Positions 10,846 to 20,457 of a stretch of DNA of 64,000 nt are shown here, piece by piece (within the stretch, counting starts at the first letter, position 1; each line of letters starts with the position of its first letter). The notes beneath the pieces were generated by a model. It saw nothing but the letters and a program-made list of their open reading frames with translations, made no database searches and was not told the DNA's origin. Made by a program: the position numbers and the translations under genes. This DNA is from Platanthera guangdongensis (lineage: Eukaryota; Streptophyta; Magnoliopsida; Asparagales; Orchidaceae), in NCBI GenBank assembly GCA_039583875.1, contig CM077160.1:109631530-109695529 (forward strand), written 5' to 3'.

Positions 10846-11206
10846 TGTTGAAGTTGGTGACCGGGCGGTCTGACGGTCTGTCTTGGCGGGTTGAAGACCG
10901 CGCGGTCTGGCGGTTTGTCTCAACCGGCTTAGAGACCGGGCGGTCTAGCGGTCTACCCTGACAATCTCTCTTTCTCTCTGGTGGTAGCCGTGCGGTTAGC
11001 CCTTCTGTCTAACCGCGCGGCTTGTGCGGTTTGTTTTGTATAGTCCGCTTAGTTCTGTAAATTTTTAGTCCCACATCTCTTATTTGTATTCTCTCATCTC
11101 TCCTCCATTCTATATAAGGGAGGACATACCTTTGTAATAGATACCTTTTTCGGATAATAAAGTTTCAATTAAAACCATTTCTGTTTGTTTTTGTTCGGTT
11201 CTTACA
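10846..11206 (+). repeat. Copia-1 3' LTR
   Basis: 361 bp, the same limits as the 5' LTR and about 97% identical by my hand alignment. It is followed by the target duplication ATAAC. Confidence 0.95.
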
Positions 11207-11434
11207 ATAACCATGGAGCACTCTCCCGTACCCCCTCCCGTCGGAGAGAAGCCGCACCCCCCCACCCCCCCACCCCCACCCTTCGCCGTCGGCGAGAGTG
11301 TCCCGCCTCCACACCCCACCCTTCTCCCGTCGGCGAGAGAGTCCCACCTCCACACCGCCGCCTCCTCCTCCTCCCCCAGATTCCCAGATAATCGAATTTC
11401 CGGCGATATAGATCTAAGGTTTTTTTAAAAAATT

Positions 11435-11625
11435 ATTATCAATTCATTTTAATAATAATAATATTATTATGATTATTATAATATTAAGATTATTATTGTT
11501 ATTTTTATTATTATGATTATTATTGATTATTATTATTAATAAATTAAGTTTATAATAAATATTAATTATAATTCAATTTAATTAATGTAATTATAATTTA
11601 TTTTGATAATGAAATTTAACAGAAA
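11435..11625. repeat. ATT-rich microsatellite and AT-rich tract
   Basis: Runs of AAT/ATT trinucleotides, interrupted by GATT and TTGTT words, are followed by AT-rich sequence. It lies inside the right part of the split Harbinger-like element. Confidence 0.7.
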
Positions 11626-11800
11626 CATCACCGATGTTTTACTAAATAGTTTTTCCATTCTGAACAGCTCTATCACCGCTATTTTATCAAACTGTTTCAT
11701 CATTCAATTCTGAACAGCTCCATTCCCACAACTCAATTCTTAAATCTCCGTTCTCACAGCTCCTTTTGCCACCGCCACAGTCGAAACAAACTGAACCTTA

Positions 11801-12545
11801 ATATAACATGCAGATTGCCAGCGAGGCAATCCTCCATCGTCTGCAGGTTGTGGGGAATCAAGCTATTATTTAGGCTTCATTTGGAATCACGTTTAAGTGA
11901 CGTTCCATTTATCGGAAACGCGACGCCGGTGATTATTTTGTTTGTTTTTTCGCCTCCTGCTCGAAAAGTTGGCGTTTCGCTCCATAAGAAATTCCGCCTT
12001 TTGCAAGCTGCTGCCCCGACCTCCAATCGAGTGTGTTTTCAGCCCCGACAGAAGCATAGCATAAATTAAAGGCGAACATGGAGAAGAAGCTCCGTGCCCC
12101 ATGCCCCGTGCCTAGGCAATACCATTTCTAGCCCCGACGAACCCCGACGAACCCCGACGAGCTCGTTTCCTGCCCCGACGAGCTCGTTTCCAGCCCCGAC
12201 GAGCTCGATTCCACTCGTCGACACCTCAGACTCTCGCCGGATGCATGACAGAGGCAGGGAAGAGGCACGAAATGTTCTATACTATAGCTTCTTCCTCGTC
12301 GACCAAGTGTCTTCTCCGGTGGGCTCCAGATCTTACAACATCCAAAAAAAAAACTATTTAAGAGAGCGGTTGCTGAAGGTGGAGGAGTTGAAACTGATTG
12401 AGGATGTGGAGAGGCGAGGTTTGAGGGAGGAGAAGCGGCGGGAGGCGCCATCAGAGGGACAGTGGGAGGCGCCGACGGAGGGGCAGTGGAATTGGCGCTT
12501 GGAGAGGAGCGGTGGCAGTGCCGGAGGAGATTCTTTGCCAGCTAA
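11801..12545. other. Unassigned stretch with a short tandem repeat
   Basis: At 12135-12215 the words CCCCGACGA and CCCCGACGAGCTCGTTTCC are repeated several times in tandem. The rest has open frames on both strands (for example 12094-12696 plus) with no known domain. A duplicated GGAGGCGCC..GGGACAGTGG word occurs near 12440-12490. It may be exon debris or an old element; I cannot tell. Confidence 0.35.
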
Positions 12546-13278
12546 TGTTGTACAACCCCGTATCCGACGAGTGGGATCGGTAGGACCCATACCAGCCAGA
12601 TCGAGCAGTACAAGTCCGGGGCAAGCACTCAGGGGGACAGAGCTCGACAGACCCCCGACTCGCCCAAGTAAGGTGAAATTATCGGGGGGCGAGTAGAGCC
12701 AAAGGGCTCGCACTCACCCCAGGCGAGCCCGGCAAGCGGCAGGCGAGTAGGGGCAGCCGGGCTCGTACTCGCCAAGGCCCAGGAGGCGGCGGCGAGTGCG
12801 AGCTCCATCGACCACTTTCCGCCCCAGGCGAGTAGAGTCTCAGGGACTACTCGCCCAGTCATCTGTGATGTTCTTACCATTCTGCCCACGCTGGCATGCC
12901 TATAACCTTTCAGAACAGTGGAGTTACGCTGTTGGCAGGCCAATCTGGACTGCACATAGCTGTTTGGAACAGCGGAGGTTGGCTATTTGCAGGCCGTTTT
13001 CAGAAATCTATAAATAAGACCCAATGGGTACCTCAGAAGGCATGCTCACTTATTCACTGATCTTCTAGCGCTTTCTGAGGTTGCCTTAGCTCGGCATTTG
13101 GCTAAGGAGGGGAATCGCTCTAAGATCTTCCGGGTGTGTGGTGGGACCTCTACGCTGAGCTCTTGGGTCAGTTCCCTTGTCTTTTCCTTTGTTATTTGGC
13201 TTGTAGGAGAGAAGTAAGTGTGCGATCTCCCCTTCCCAAAGGGTGAACTCCACAAAGATCGAATTATCGGTTTCAACA
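12546..13278 (+). repeat. Tat-like gypsy 5' LTR
   Basis: Starts TGTTGTACAACCCC and ends TTTCAACA. A TATA box CTATAAATA lies at about 13008-13016. It contains a partly duplicated block (GGAGTTACGCTGTTGGCAGG and a diverged copy about 55 bp later). A related but clearly diverged LTR with the same start and end words is at 61742-62438. The bases after the LTR, ATTTTTAGGGCGG, occupy the primer-site position but I cannot assign the tRNA. Confidence 0.8.
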
Positions 13279-13334
13279 TTTTTAGGGCGGTGAGCGTGAA
13301 GAGTGGTCAACACAAAAAATCTTCGGCGAGATCG

Positions 13335-13560
13335 ATGACAGGAGGATCAGGGCAAGGCTCGGATAGGTCTGACTCGCCACCCCCTCCCCCTCTCACCAAG
13401 GTGGGGATGTTCGAAGACTTCAGGCAGGAGGTGCTCGGCCTCGTCGGGCTCACACTCTACGCATATGCCGAGTGCTCGACACCAGCAGCACCTGTACTCA
13501 CGGCTCGACCCTTGGCGAGGATGCTCACGGCAGGCGAGCTGGGAGGGAAGTTACAAAGGA
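13335..13560 (+). pseudogene. Tat-like gag N-terminal remnant
   Basis: ATG at 13335 opens a frame reading MTGGSGQGSDRSDSPPPP then VGMFEDFRQEVLGLV. The same start architecture (M-G..GS..SPP..MLEEFKREVLQ) appears after the second gypsy LTR at 62497, which supports it as the real gag start. Most of gag is missing before the protease begins near 13690, so this copy has a large internal deletion. Confidence 0.6.
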
Positions 13561-13588
13561 GGGGAGAGGATGGTAGCTCCCCTGGAGA

Positions 13589-14420
13589 GTGCTCTTCCTG
13601 GGCTCGGCAAGTGGGGCCTGTTCGACGAGATTGGGGTGCGAGACCCGCCGGATCGCCCAGCAGGGGGAGGCGCCATCAGATCCCTTTTGCGATGCGCTGG
13701 TCATCCAGACGGCCATCAAAAATTTCATTGTCTCCCGGATCCTCATTGACAATGGGAGTTCGGTCAACATCATCTTTAAGAAGGCGTTTGACGCGATAAA
13801 GGTGGAGTCGAAGAGGGTGCTGGCCTCGGATGGGCACCTGTTTGGATTTTCGGGGGAGATAAAGGAGGTAGAAGGAGTGGGAGTCCATGTCACTCTATGG
13901 GGGGTGGGTTGTCCCGTAACTGCAGGTTCGTCATCGTGGATGCCCCCAGCAGCTACAACGCCATCTTCGAACGACCCCTCATCAGCGTCTTTCACTGCGT
14001 CCCCTCATCCTTCCATCAGTGCCTGAAGTTCAGCGCTAAGGGGATCCAGGTCCGGGTCCGGGGCGATCCCAAGGTGGCTAGGGAATGCTACGTCACCATC
14101 GTGAACTCCATCTCTTGGCAGGAGGGAGCCGAGGAGATGGAGCGGAGGATGGAGGAGGCAGAGCAGGAGGCCAGTGGAGAAGAGATGGAGGTGGAGGAGA
14201 GCTACACCCAGGAGGAGGTGGTGGACGAGATTCAGGAGGAGCCGGCCGAGGCAATGACCGTGAAAGAAGTGGTGGAGGCCGAGGAGATGCTTGTCCCGGG
14301 ATATGGTGACATTGGAGAATGGGGGAGCAGTCCAGGCTGGAGGCTGCGGAAGTGGTCGTGGAGATGGAAGTTCTCCCCCAGGGAGGCAGGGTGGAGAAAG
14401 TTCGCATCAGCTGGGGGCTG
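13589..14420 (+). pseudogene. Tat-like protease region, frameshifted
   Basis: The first frame gives SRILIDNGSSVNIIFKKAF, the aspartic protease active-site region (DNG at 13748-13756, with N where T or S is common). A frameshift near 13900 leads to the frame NCRFVIVDAPSSYNAIFERP and ARECYVTIV, which normally follows in Tat elements. A long Glu-rich linker (EEMEVEE, EEVVDEIQEE) leads toward the reverse transcriptase. Non-functional because of the frame break. Confidence 0.75.
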
Positions 14421-14441
14421 ACCTAGGAGGCTCAGTGTAGG

Positions 14442-15420
14442 ATGCTGGAGTGCATACAGAAAAATGTAGACATCTTCGCATGGAGCGTGATAGAGATGCC
14501 AGGGATCGATGCAGACGTTGCTTACCACCGTCTCAACCTGGACCGGGAGCCCCGCCCCATCCAGCAGAAGAAGAGGTCTGTTGCGGGCAAGCTGGCTGAG
14601 CCCATCAGGGAGGAGGTGGCCAAACTCCTCAAGCCCGGCTTTGTATCCAAAATACAATACCCCGGCTCGGTCTCCAATGTAGTTATGATTAAAAAGGAGA
14701 CGGCCGGTGACGTATGTGTGTGGATTTTTCTTTACTTAATAAATCATGCCCTAAGGACTGTTATCCTTTGCCTCGGATCGACGCGCTAGTTGACTCTGCC
14801 GTTGGTTTTCCTGTAATGAGATTTTTAGATGCATTTTCATATTACCACCAAATCAGGATGCACCCCCCCTGACATCAACGATGTCTCCTTCATCACGGGA
14901 GACATGTGCTAATGCTACAAAATGATGCTCTTTGTGTTGAAGAATGCAGGGGCGACATACCAGAAGATGATGGATGTTGATGATCTTATGATCAAGAGTC
15001 GATGATCATATGATCAAGAGGAAACTGGAGGTCTACGTCGATGATCTTATGATCAAGAGTCGAGACGTGGACTCTCACCTCCAGGATCTGAAGGAGACCT
15101 TCACCACCCTGCGTAAGTACAAGATGAGGCTGAACCACTTGAAGTGCATTTTTGGGGCTAGCAGGGAGAAGGTCTTGGGCCTTCTCCTTACCCCCGCGGG
15201 GGTCGAACCAAACCTTGACAAGGTCCGAGCGATCATGGAGCTGGGATTGCCTCAGAATGCTAAAGAGGTTCATCAGTTGACAGGGAAGCTGGCAGGGTTG
15301 AGCAGGTTTCTCTCTTGGGCTAGAAAGAAGTGCTCCCCTTTCTTCAAAACGTTGAGGGGAGGGGGTGGGGGCAGAAGTTCGAGTGGACTGGGTAGTGCGA
15401 GGAAGCATTCCAGGTCTTGA
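14442..15420 (+). pseudogene. Tat-like reverse transcriptase, broken
   Basis: 14442-14720 gives DIFAWSVIEMPGID, then EPIREEVAKLLKPGF and VSNVVMIKK, the fingers region. Frame is lost around 14720-14990 (GYHQI-equivalent text is readable near 14830 in another frame). The catalytic YVDD is at 15034-15045, followed by DLMIKSRDVDSHLQDL and the thumb and connection text LTPAGVEPNLDKVRAI. Just before YVDD, a GATGATCTTATGATCAAGAG word is present three times (near 14980, 15000 and 15040), a local duplication that disrupts the domain. Confidence 0.8.
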
Positions 15421-16160
15421 AGAGGCAGTTGACTCAGGCTCCCCTGCTCTAAGGGCCGAAGGAGGGGGAGGACTTGTTTTTGTATCTTGGGGTCAGAGCA
15501 GAAGCCTTGAGCTCCGTCTTAGTCCGGGAAGAGGGGAAGAAGCAGCTCCCCATATACTATATGAGTCGGGTCCTGAGGAAGGCAGAACTTCATTATCTCA
15601 TCTTAGAAAAGCTGGCCTTCGCTCTAGTAATCTCGGCTCGAAGGCTCCGCCCTTACTTCCAGGCACACTCAATTCGAGTGGTGACTGACCCCCCCTCCCC
15701 CGCAACATCTTCGAGGGAGTGGAGCATTCAGGCAGGTTGGCTAAGTGGTCGGTGGTACTGAGTGAGTTCGATATCTCCTTCGTCTCCTGCCTCTCGATCA
15801 AGGCCCAAGTGATGGCCGACTTCTTGGCTGACTATGTGGTCGAGGTGGCGGAGGAAGAACTCAATGAGCATGTGGATCATCTAGCGAAGCATGGTCCGCG
15901 GGTGGGGGGTACCATCACTGACCTATTCCGCCCTACCATTGAAGAGGGAGAGATGATGGAGGTGGATCAACACCCCTCGTGGATGGACCCATTCGCAACC
16001 TTCCTTTCCACAAGAGAGTATCCAGAGGGGATGGACAAAAAGAAGTTCAAATACAAGTCAGCATACTACCTCATCCGCGATGGGCAGTTCTATAAAAAGA
16101 CACTCTCGGGGATGTTGACACGTTGCATGGCCGAGAGGGAGGTCCAAAGGATCCTGTAGG
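15421..16160 (+). pseudogene. Tat-like RNase H and linker to integrase
   Basis: 15474-15700 reads LYLGVRAEALSSVLVREE then YYMSRVLRKAELHY and EKLAFALVISARRLRPYF, the gypsy RNase H core. 15719-16159 continues with LAKWSVVLSEFDI and QVMADFLADYV, the end of RNase H, then a spacer before integrase. The two parts are in different frames, so at least one frameshift lies near 15700. Confidence 0.8.
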
Positions 16161-16724
16161 AGGTCCACTCCAGGAAGTGTGGGAGTCAATTTGGCAGTCG
16201 GACCTTGGAAGGAAGGATTGCCAGGCAAGGATATTTCTGGCCTACCCTGGGCCGCGACGCTGTAGAATTCACGAAGAAGTGCCGCAAATACCAGTTGTTT
16301 GCCCCCCTCCAACTACAACCAACCCAGTGCCTCAGAAGCACCACGGCCCCTTGGCCCTTTGCCATCTGGGTAATGGACTTGGTAAAGCCTTTCCCCCAGG
16401 ACATATGGCAGAGGAGGTTCTTACTTGTAATGATAGATTATTTTTCAAAGTGGATGGAGGTGAATGCGCTGGCCAAGGTGACCTCCTAGGTTATCAGGAA
16501 TTTTGTTTGGGGGGAGATCATCTGCCGACATGGGTTGCCGCAAGCCATCATCACTGATAATGGGACTTGGTTCGCCAGCACAGAATTCATCAATTTCTGC
16601 GGGCAGCTCAGGATTGACCTCAGGTTTGCCTCAGTCCACCACCCCAGGAGTAACAGGCAGGTGGAGGCGGCGAACAAGATCATAGTTAACCTCCTGAAGA
16701 AAAAAGTCGAAAACTTGAAGGGGA
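16161..16724 (+). pseudogene. Tat-like integrase, first part
   Basis: 16205-16489 reads GYFWPTLGRDAVEFTKKCRKYQ (zinc finger with a lost second cysteine pair), then PWPFAIWVMDLVKPFP and LLVMIDYFSKWMEV. A TAG at 16487-16489 interrupts the same frame, which resumes with AIITDNGTWFAS, HHPRSNRQVEAANK and ends LLKKKVENLKG at the insertion point. The core DDE residues D (MDL), D (TDNG) and E (QVEAANK) are visible. The SIRE-like element starts at 16725. Confidence 0.85.
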
Positions 16725-17626
16725 TGAAAGATATAGTACCTAAACACCTAGAGGGGGGGGGGGTGAATAGGTGACCAATTTCTTTTTAAACTTTAATGGG
16801 AGCAATCAGTTAATATCACAGAATTCTAACTACTTTTGCACAGCAAACACACAGCATACACAGCAAAGCACAGCACAGCACAGCAGACACAAAGTTTTAT
16901 AGTGGTTCCCCAAGATTTGGGTACATCCACTTTCCCCCTTCGCCTATCTAGCAGTGTACTAGATTCGGCCAAACTTCACCACTATCTCAGAACCCAAACT
17001 GGTTCCTACACCTCAGGCCCAAAGCCTTACAACTCAGCTTTTCCACAAAGCCTACACTCAGCCACAAAGGCCTACACTCAGCCAACAAGGCCTACACTCA
17101 GCCAACAAGGGCCTACACTCAGAGATTCCAATCTCCTACACTCAGGCTCTCAAGCCCTACCCTCAGCCTTTATAATTACAGGCTTACAATCACTCAGATC
17201 CAAAGGATCCTACAAGATAAAATGATTTTACAAATATTAACTCAACAACTCAGAAACAATAGAGGGGAGTTGTGAGTTTCTTGATGAGTTCTTGGAAGAA
17301 CTCAGCTGGAAACAATCTGACTTAGCTTTCTTCAAAGCTTCTTGAAAGTAGACCTGAATAAGATTGAATCCTCATGTAGTTGATCCTTGATCTCTGCTAC
17401 TTAGAATTCAGAATGAATCTGAACCCTTCTTCTCAGCCTAGTTCCAATGGCTGATTTCTTGGATGGAGCCCTCTCTCTCCAACTTCTTAGATCTGCACTT
17501 GGACAGCTAGATCTTTTTGTTTTGATACTTGATCAATAACTTGATCAACTCTGTGAATTACTTTTTGAATTGCTTCAGCAACTTCTTCAACTACCTCAAT
17601 CACAGTTTCTGTAGACTGTATGAGCC

Positions 17627-17634
17627 TATTTATA
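17627..17634 (-). promoter_or_regulatory. SIRE-like LTR TATA box
   Basis: The minus strand reads CTATAAATAGG here, directly downstream (in element orientation) of the palindrome array. The same box is at 30854-30861 in the other LTR. A promoter role is inferred from its position. Confidence 0.6.
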
Positions 17635-17763
17635 GGCCTTCTTCATGGTAACCAGCTGGTCCGGTTCATAACTGTCTTCTGACATCTCTGACAGGTGTTG
17701 TAGACCGGCTGGAACGGCAGCTATCAAGTCATCCAGTCAATTCTTGAAAGTTCTCTAACTGTC

Positions 17764-18645
17764 TGAAAGTGTCGAGACTTTCTGTCTTTAAGTGTCGACA
17801 CTTATAGGCCAAGTGTCGACACAAGTTGTGTAAGTGTCGACACAAGTCTACAAGGTGTCGACACAACTCCTTGTGTTGTAGATTCTATGTCTCGACACAG
17901 TTTCTTTTGTATGTGTCGACACAGAAATTGAGTGTCGACACAAGTACTTGATCTTCTATCTTTTGCTGAATTCTTCTAAGTGCCGACACATCTCCTTTGT
18001 GTCGACACAACTTCTTGTGTTGAATCTGTTAAGTGTCGACACTACTTCTTGGTGTCGACACATAGTCTTTAATGTTGATACTTGTTGAGTGTCGACACAG
18101 CTCCTTGTGTCGACACTTGATTCTTCTGTTGAGACTTCAGCTGAGTGTCGACACATTCCCTTAGTGTCGACACTTGTACTTAGAATATTTTGTTGATCTT
18201 GCTAATCTTTGTTAAGTGTCGACACAGCTACTTGTGTCGACACTTTCTTCAAGTGTTGAGTCTTCTGTTAAGTATCGACACATTGTTCTTGGTGTCGACA
18301 CTTACTTCAAGTGCTGACTCTTCTGTTGAGTGTCGGCACATTGTTCTGAGTGTCGACACTTATACTTAGTCTCTGCTGACTTTTGCTGAGTGTCGACACA
18401 GATCCAAGTGTCGACACTTTTTGGTGTAGACACAGCTTCACTGGGTGTCGACACTGCTTTACTGTACTTTCTTCATTGAGTGTCGACACAGCTCCTTGTG
18501 TCGACACTTTCTGTCTGGTGTCGACTCTGCATCCCACGTGTCGACACAATGACTCCAAGTGTCGACACTGCTTGTTTGGGTGTCGACACAAGTCTTCTTA
18601 AGTGTCGACACTTTCCCTCTAGGTGTCGACACATGGACTTAGAAA
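17764..18645. repeat. U3 array of GTGTCGACAC palindromes, 3' LTR
   Basis: I count 27 exact copies of the 10-bp palindrome GTGTCGACAC between 17764 and 18645, plus about eight one-base variants (GTGCCGACAC, GTATCGACAC, GTGTCGGCAC and others). Spacing is irregular, often 15-20 or 35-45 bp, with variable sequence between copies. In element orientation it fills U3 just upstream of the TATA box at 17634, where LTR enhancers lie. Each copy contains TGTCGA in both orientations. Open frames here (CRH..VST repeats) are translations of the array. Confidence 0.9.
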
Positions 18646-18778
18646 ATTTTTGCTTCAGTCCTGCAAATACTTAACCTGCACAAGTAACTCAAAAACACAT
18701 CAAATACATTTTGATGTATATCATTGAGTTGGGTGAGGCTTCTTCAAATCAGGTACATTTAAACTAATGTACCCAACA

Positions 18779-18792
18779 ATCTCCCCCTATTT
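18779..18792 (-). promoter_or_regulatory. SIRE-like polypurine tract
   Basis: The minus strand reads AAATAGGGGGAGAT immediately before the 3' LTR start TGTTGGGT. Confidence 0.75.
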
Positions 18793-19083
18793 GGAGAAGT
18801 CATAACCCTTAGTCAATGATATACACCATTCATAATTAAAATTACAAAATGATGTAAAGCAGGATAATGTACAGCAGGGTAAACATAAACATGTATCAAT
18901 TTCACATGTATACAAATACATCATTACAGAACAAATAAGAAATAGACATAGACATATTCACAGAACAAACATGAAATATATTAATCATATATTGTTCTAA
19001 TATCTGTCTTATACATTTTCAGAAGTTCACTAAATGTTTTACATCCAAAAGATTACAAAATAAACTTCAAGAAAATTCTAAAT

Positions 19084-19680
19084 CTATTTTTGTTCTGGCT
19101 CCTTAATCACTATGCCTTTGCCAGCTTGAACTTTAGCTTGGACAGGAGCAACAGCAGTTTCAGCATCAGCAGGCTTCTTGCCTTTCAGATCTTTCTTCTT
19201 AAGCTCTTCAGCTTTGATCTTCTATCTTTCAAAATAATGGTATGGCTTAGGAAAGTACTTGCTAGGCTCCTGGGCAGTAGGAGGTAGCTTTCCCATATTT
19301 GCCTTCCTTCTGTATTGGACAATTGCCTCCTGTCTGGTTTCATGTTTTCTCCATTCAGCCTCAGAGAACCATTTGTTCATGTCTTGAATGTTATCCTTGG
19401 CAGCTTTCCAGGCAGTTAATATAATGTTTCTAGAGGTAGGGCTCCACTGTTCAAAGTCTGACATTTGTTCTGCTTGTTCCCTAAACCTCTTCTTTGACAA
19501 TCTTGTCTCTTCTTCTTTCTGTAATGCCTCTTGCATGGCTTCAGATATAGGCTGAACAACCTTTTCAATAATCACATTGTCCTTGCCCCTAGGTGGGCTG
19601 TACATGGACTGTACATCAGCATGCACCATTTCAAAATCTGGAGGAATTACTCGACACATAGTCGAGACTTTACTTAGAAG
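19084..19680 (-). pseudogene. Extra 3' reading frame of the SIRE-like element
   Basis: Downstream of RNase H on the minus strand, a frame reads IPPDFEMVHADVQSMYSPP, then a charged helical stretch (EALQKEEETRLSKKRFREQ), WKAAKDNIQDMNKWFSEAEW and KYFPKPYHYFER. After one TAG (19222-19224) the same frame continues with EELKKKDLKGKKPADAET to a stop at 19084-19086. SIRE-type elements often carry an env-like frame in this place. Here I see no signal peptide or membrane segment, only Lys/Glu-rich coiled-coil-like text, so an envelope role is not supported. Upstream the open frame runs through the GTGTCGACAC cluster, so the true start is uncertain. Confidence 0.6.
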
Positions 19681-19693
19681 ATTCTGAGTAAAA

Positions 19694-19862
19694 CTTAAGT
19701 GTCGACACCACATTGGATGTGTCGACACCTACTTGACATGTGTCGACACTAACATTCTGAAGTGTCGACACCAACTTCCTAGATGTGTCGACACCTATTT
19801 CCTGAAGTGTTGACACCACTATTCTGTGTCGACATAGACTTGTCTATGTGTCGACACCTTTT
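19694..19862. repeat. Second GTGTCGACAC cluster, internal
   Basis: Six exact copies and two variants lie between the RNase H stop (19889) and the extra 3' frame, each followed by CACC/CACT. This is the same word as in U3 but outside the LTR. Confidence 0.85.
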
Positions 19863-19888
19863 TACTAGCCAATTTCAATTCTGTAAAC

Positions 19889-20457
19889 TTACTCTAAGTT
19901 TATCATTCCTAGTTCAATTTTAAATCTATTGAACTTAGCTTCTTCTAGGGGCTTAGTATACATATCAGCTATTTGATTATCAGTTTTAATATATTCTAAT
20001 AAAATATCTTCTCTTTCTACATGCTCCCTAAGAAAATGATATTTAATTTCAATATGTTTTGTTCTACTATGAGATACATGATTATTAGCTATTGAAATAG
20101 CACTTGTAGAATCACAGAAGAGTGGAGTTCTACTTACCTGAAATCTATAGTCCTCTAGCTGATGTTGTATCCACAGAAGTTGAGCACAGCAACTTCCAGC
20201 AGCCACATACTCTGACTCTGCAGTGGAGATAGCCACACTGGTTTGCTTTTTGCTACTCCATGAAATTAGTCTCCCACCTAGGAATTGACAGGTTCCAGTA
20301 GTGCTTTTTCTATCTTCTTTGCATCCTGCAAAGTCTGCATCTGAATAACCTGTTAGATCAAAATCTCCATTCCTAGGGTACCAGAGAGTCCTAGATAGGG
20401 AGTGCCCTTTAGATATCTCAATATTCTTTTGACTGCTGTCAAATGAGACTCTTTAGG
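19889..20457 (-). pseudogene. SIRE-like RNase H
   Basis: The minus-strand frame reads RLISWSSKKQ region, AISTAESEYVAAGSCC, TPLFCDSTSAISIANN, HSRTKHIEIKYHFLREHV and ends AKFNRFKIELGMINLE with a stop at 19889. The start of the domain (LTAVKRILRYLKGT) is in the upstream frame; one base is gained or lost near 20380. A TGA in place of an expected codon at 20458-20460 also separates it from the reverse transcriptase. Confidence 0.88.

Larger units (their letters stand above)
6046..11206 (+). mobile_element. Copia-1: complete Ty1/copia LTR retrotransposon
   Basis: Two 361-bp LTRs bound a single gag-pol frame, with perfect 5-bp target duplications ATAAC at 6041-6045 and 11207-11211. Order within pol is protease, integrase, reverse transcriptase, RNase H, which defines Ty1/copia. 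My hand comparison of the two LTRs finds about 11 substitutions, so it is older than Copia-2. Two in-frame TAG codons and a changed reverse-transcriptase catalytic residue make it non-functional. It sits inside a Harbinger-like element. Confidence 0.95.
5743..11797. mobile_element. Harbinger/Tourist-like element split by Copia-1
   Basis: The left end GGGTCAGTTTGTTTTCAC and the right end ..CGAAACAAACTGAACC are inverted repeats and are flanked by TTA on both sides (5740-5742 and 11798-11800). The element is interrupted by the complete copia element at 6046-11206; without it the host element is about 0.89 kb. The left segment (5743-6045) is mixed in composition. The right segment (11207-11797) has a C-rich block, an ATT-rich microsatellite and repeated CTGAACAGCTC words near 11670-11740. 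No transposase is seen. The end match is short, so the call is moderate. Confidence 0.5.
16725..18778 (-). repeat. SIRE-like element 3' LTR
   Basis: Limits are TGAAAGATATAG (plus-strand start) and ACCCAACA. Reading on the minus strand, U3 begins at 18778. Near the other end lies a CCTAGAGGGGGGG tract typical of these elements. Tandem 20-bp words of the type CCTACACTCAGCCAACAAGG fill 17050-17125. A minus-strand TATA box (TATAAATA) lies at 17627-17634. The U3 array is listed separately. Confidence 0.93.

Noticed and set aside
11893..12713. Overlapping frames on both strands as a host gene
   Set aside because: Low-complexity composition, a short tandem repeat and no recognisable domain.
17764..18645. 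CRISPR-like array
   Set aside because: Repeats are 10 bp palindromes with irregular spacing inside an LTR of a plant retroelement; no cas genes and no regular spacers.
17956..18674. Open frames on both strands with repeated CRH and VST residues, also at 31183-31920
   Set aside because: They are translations of the GTGTCGACAC array in the LTR, present on both strands with no other protein character.
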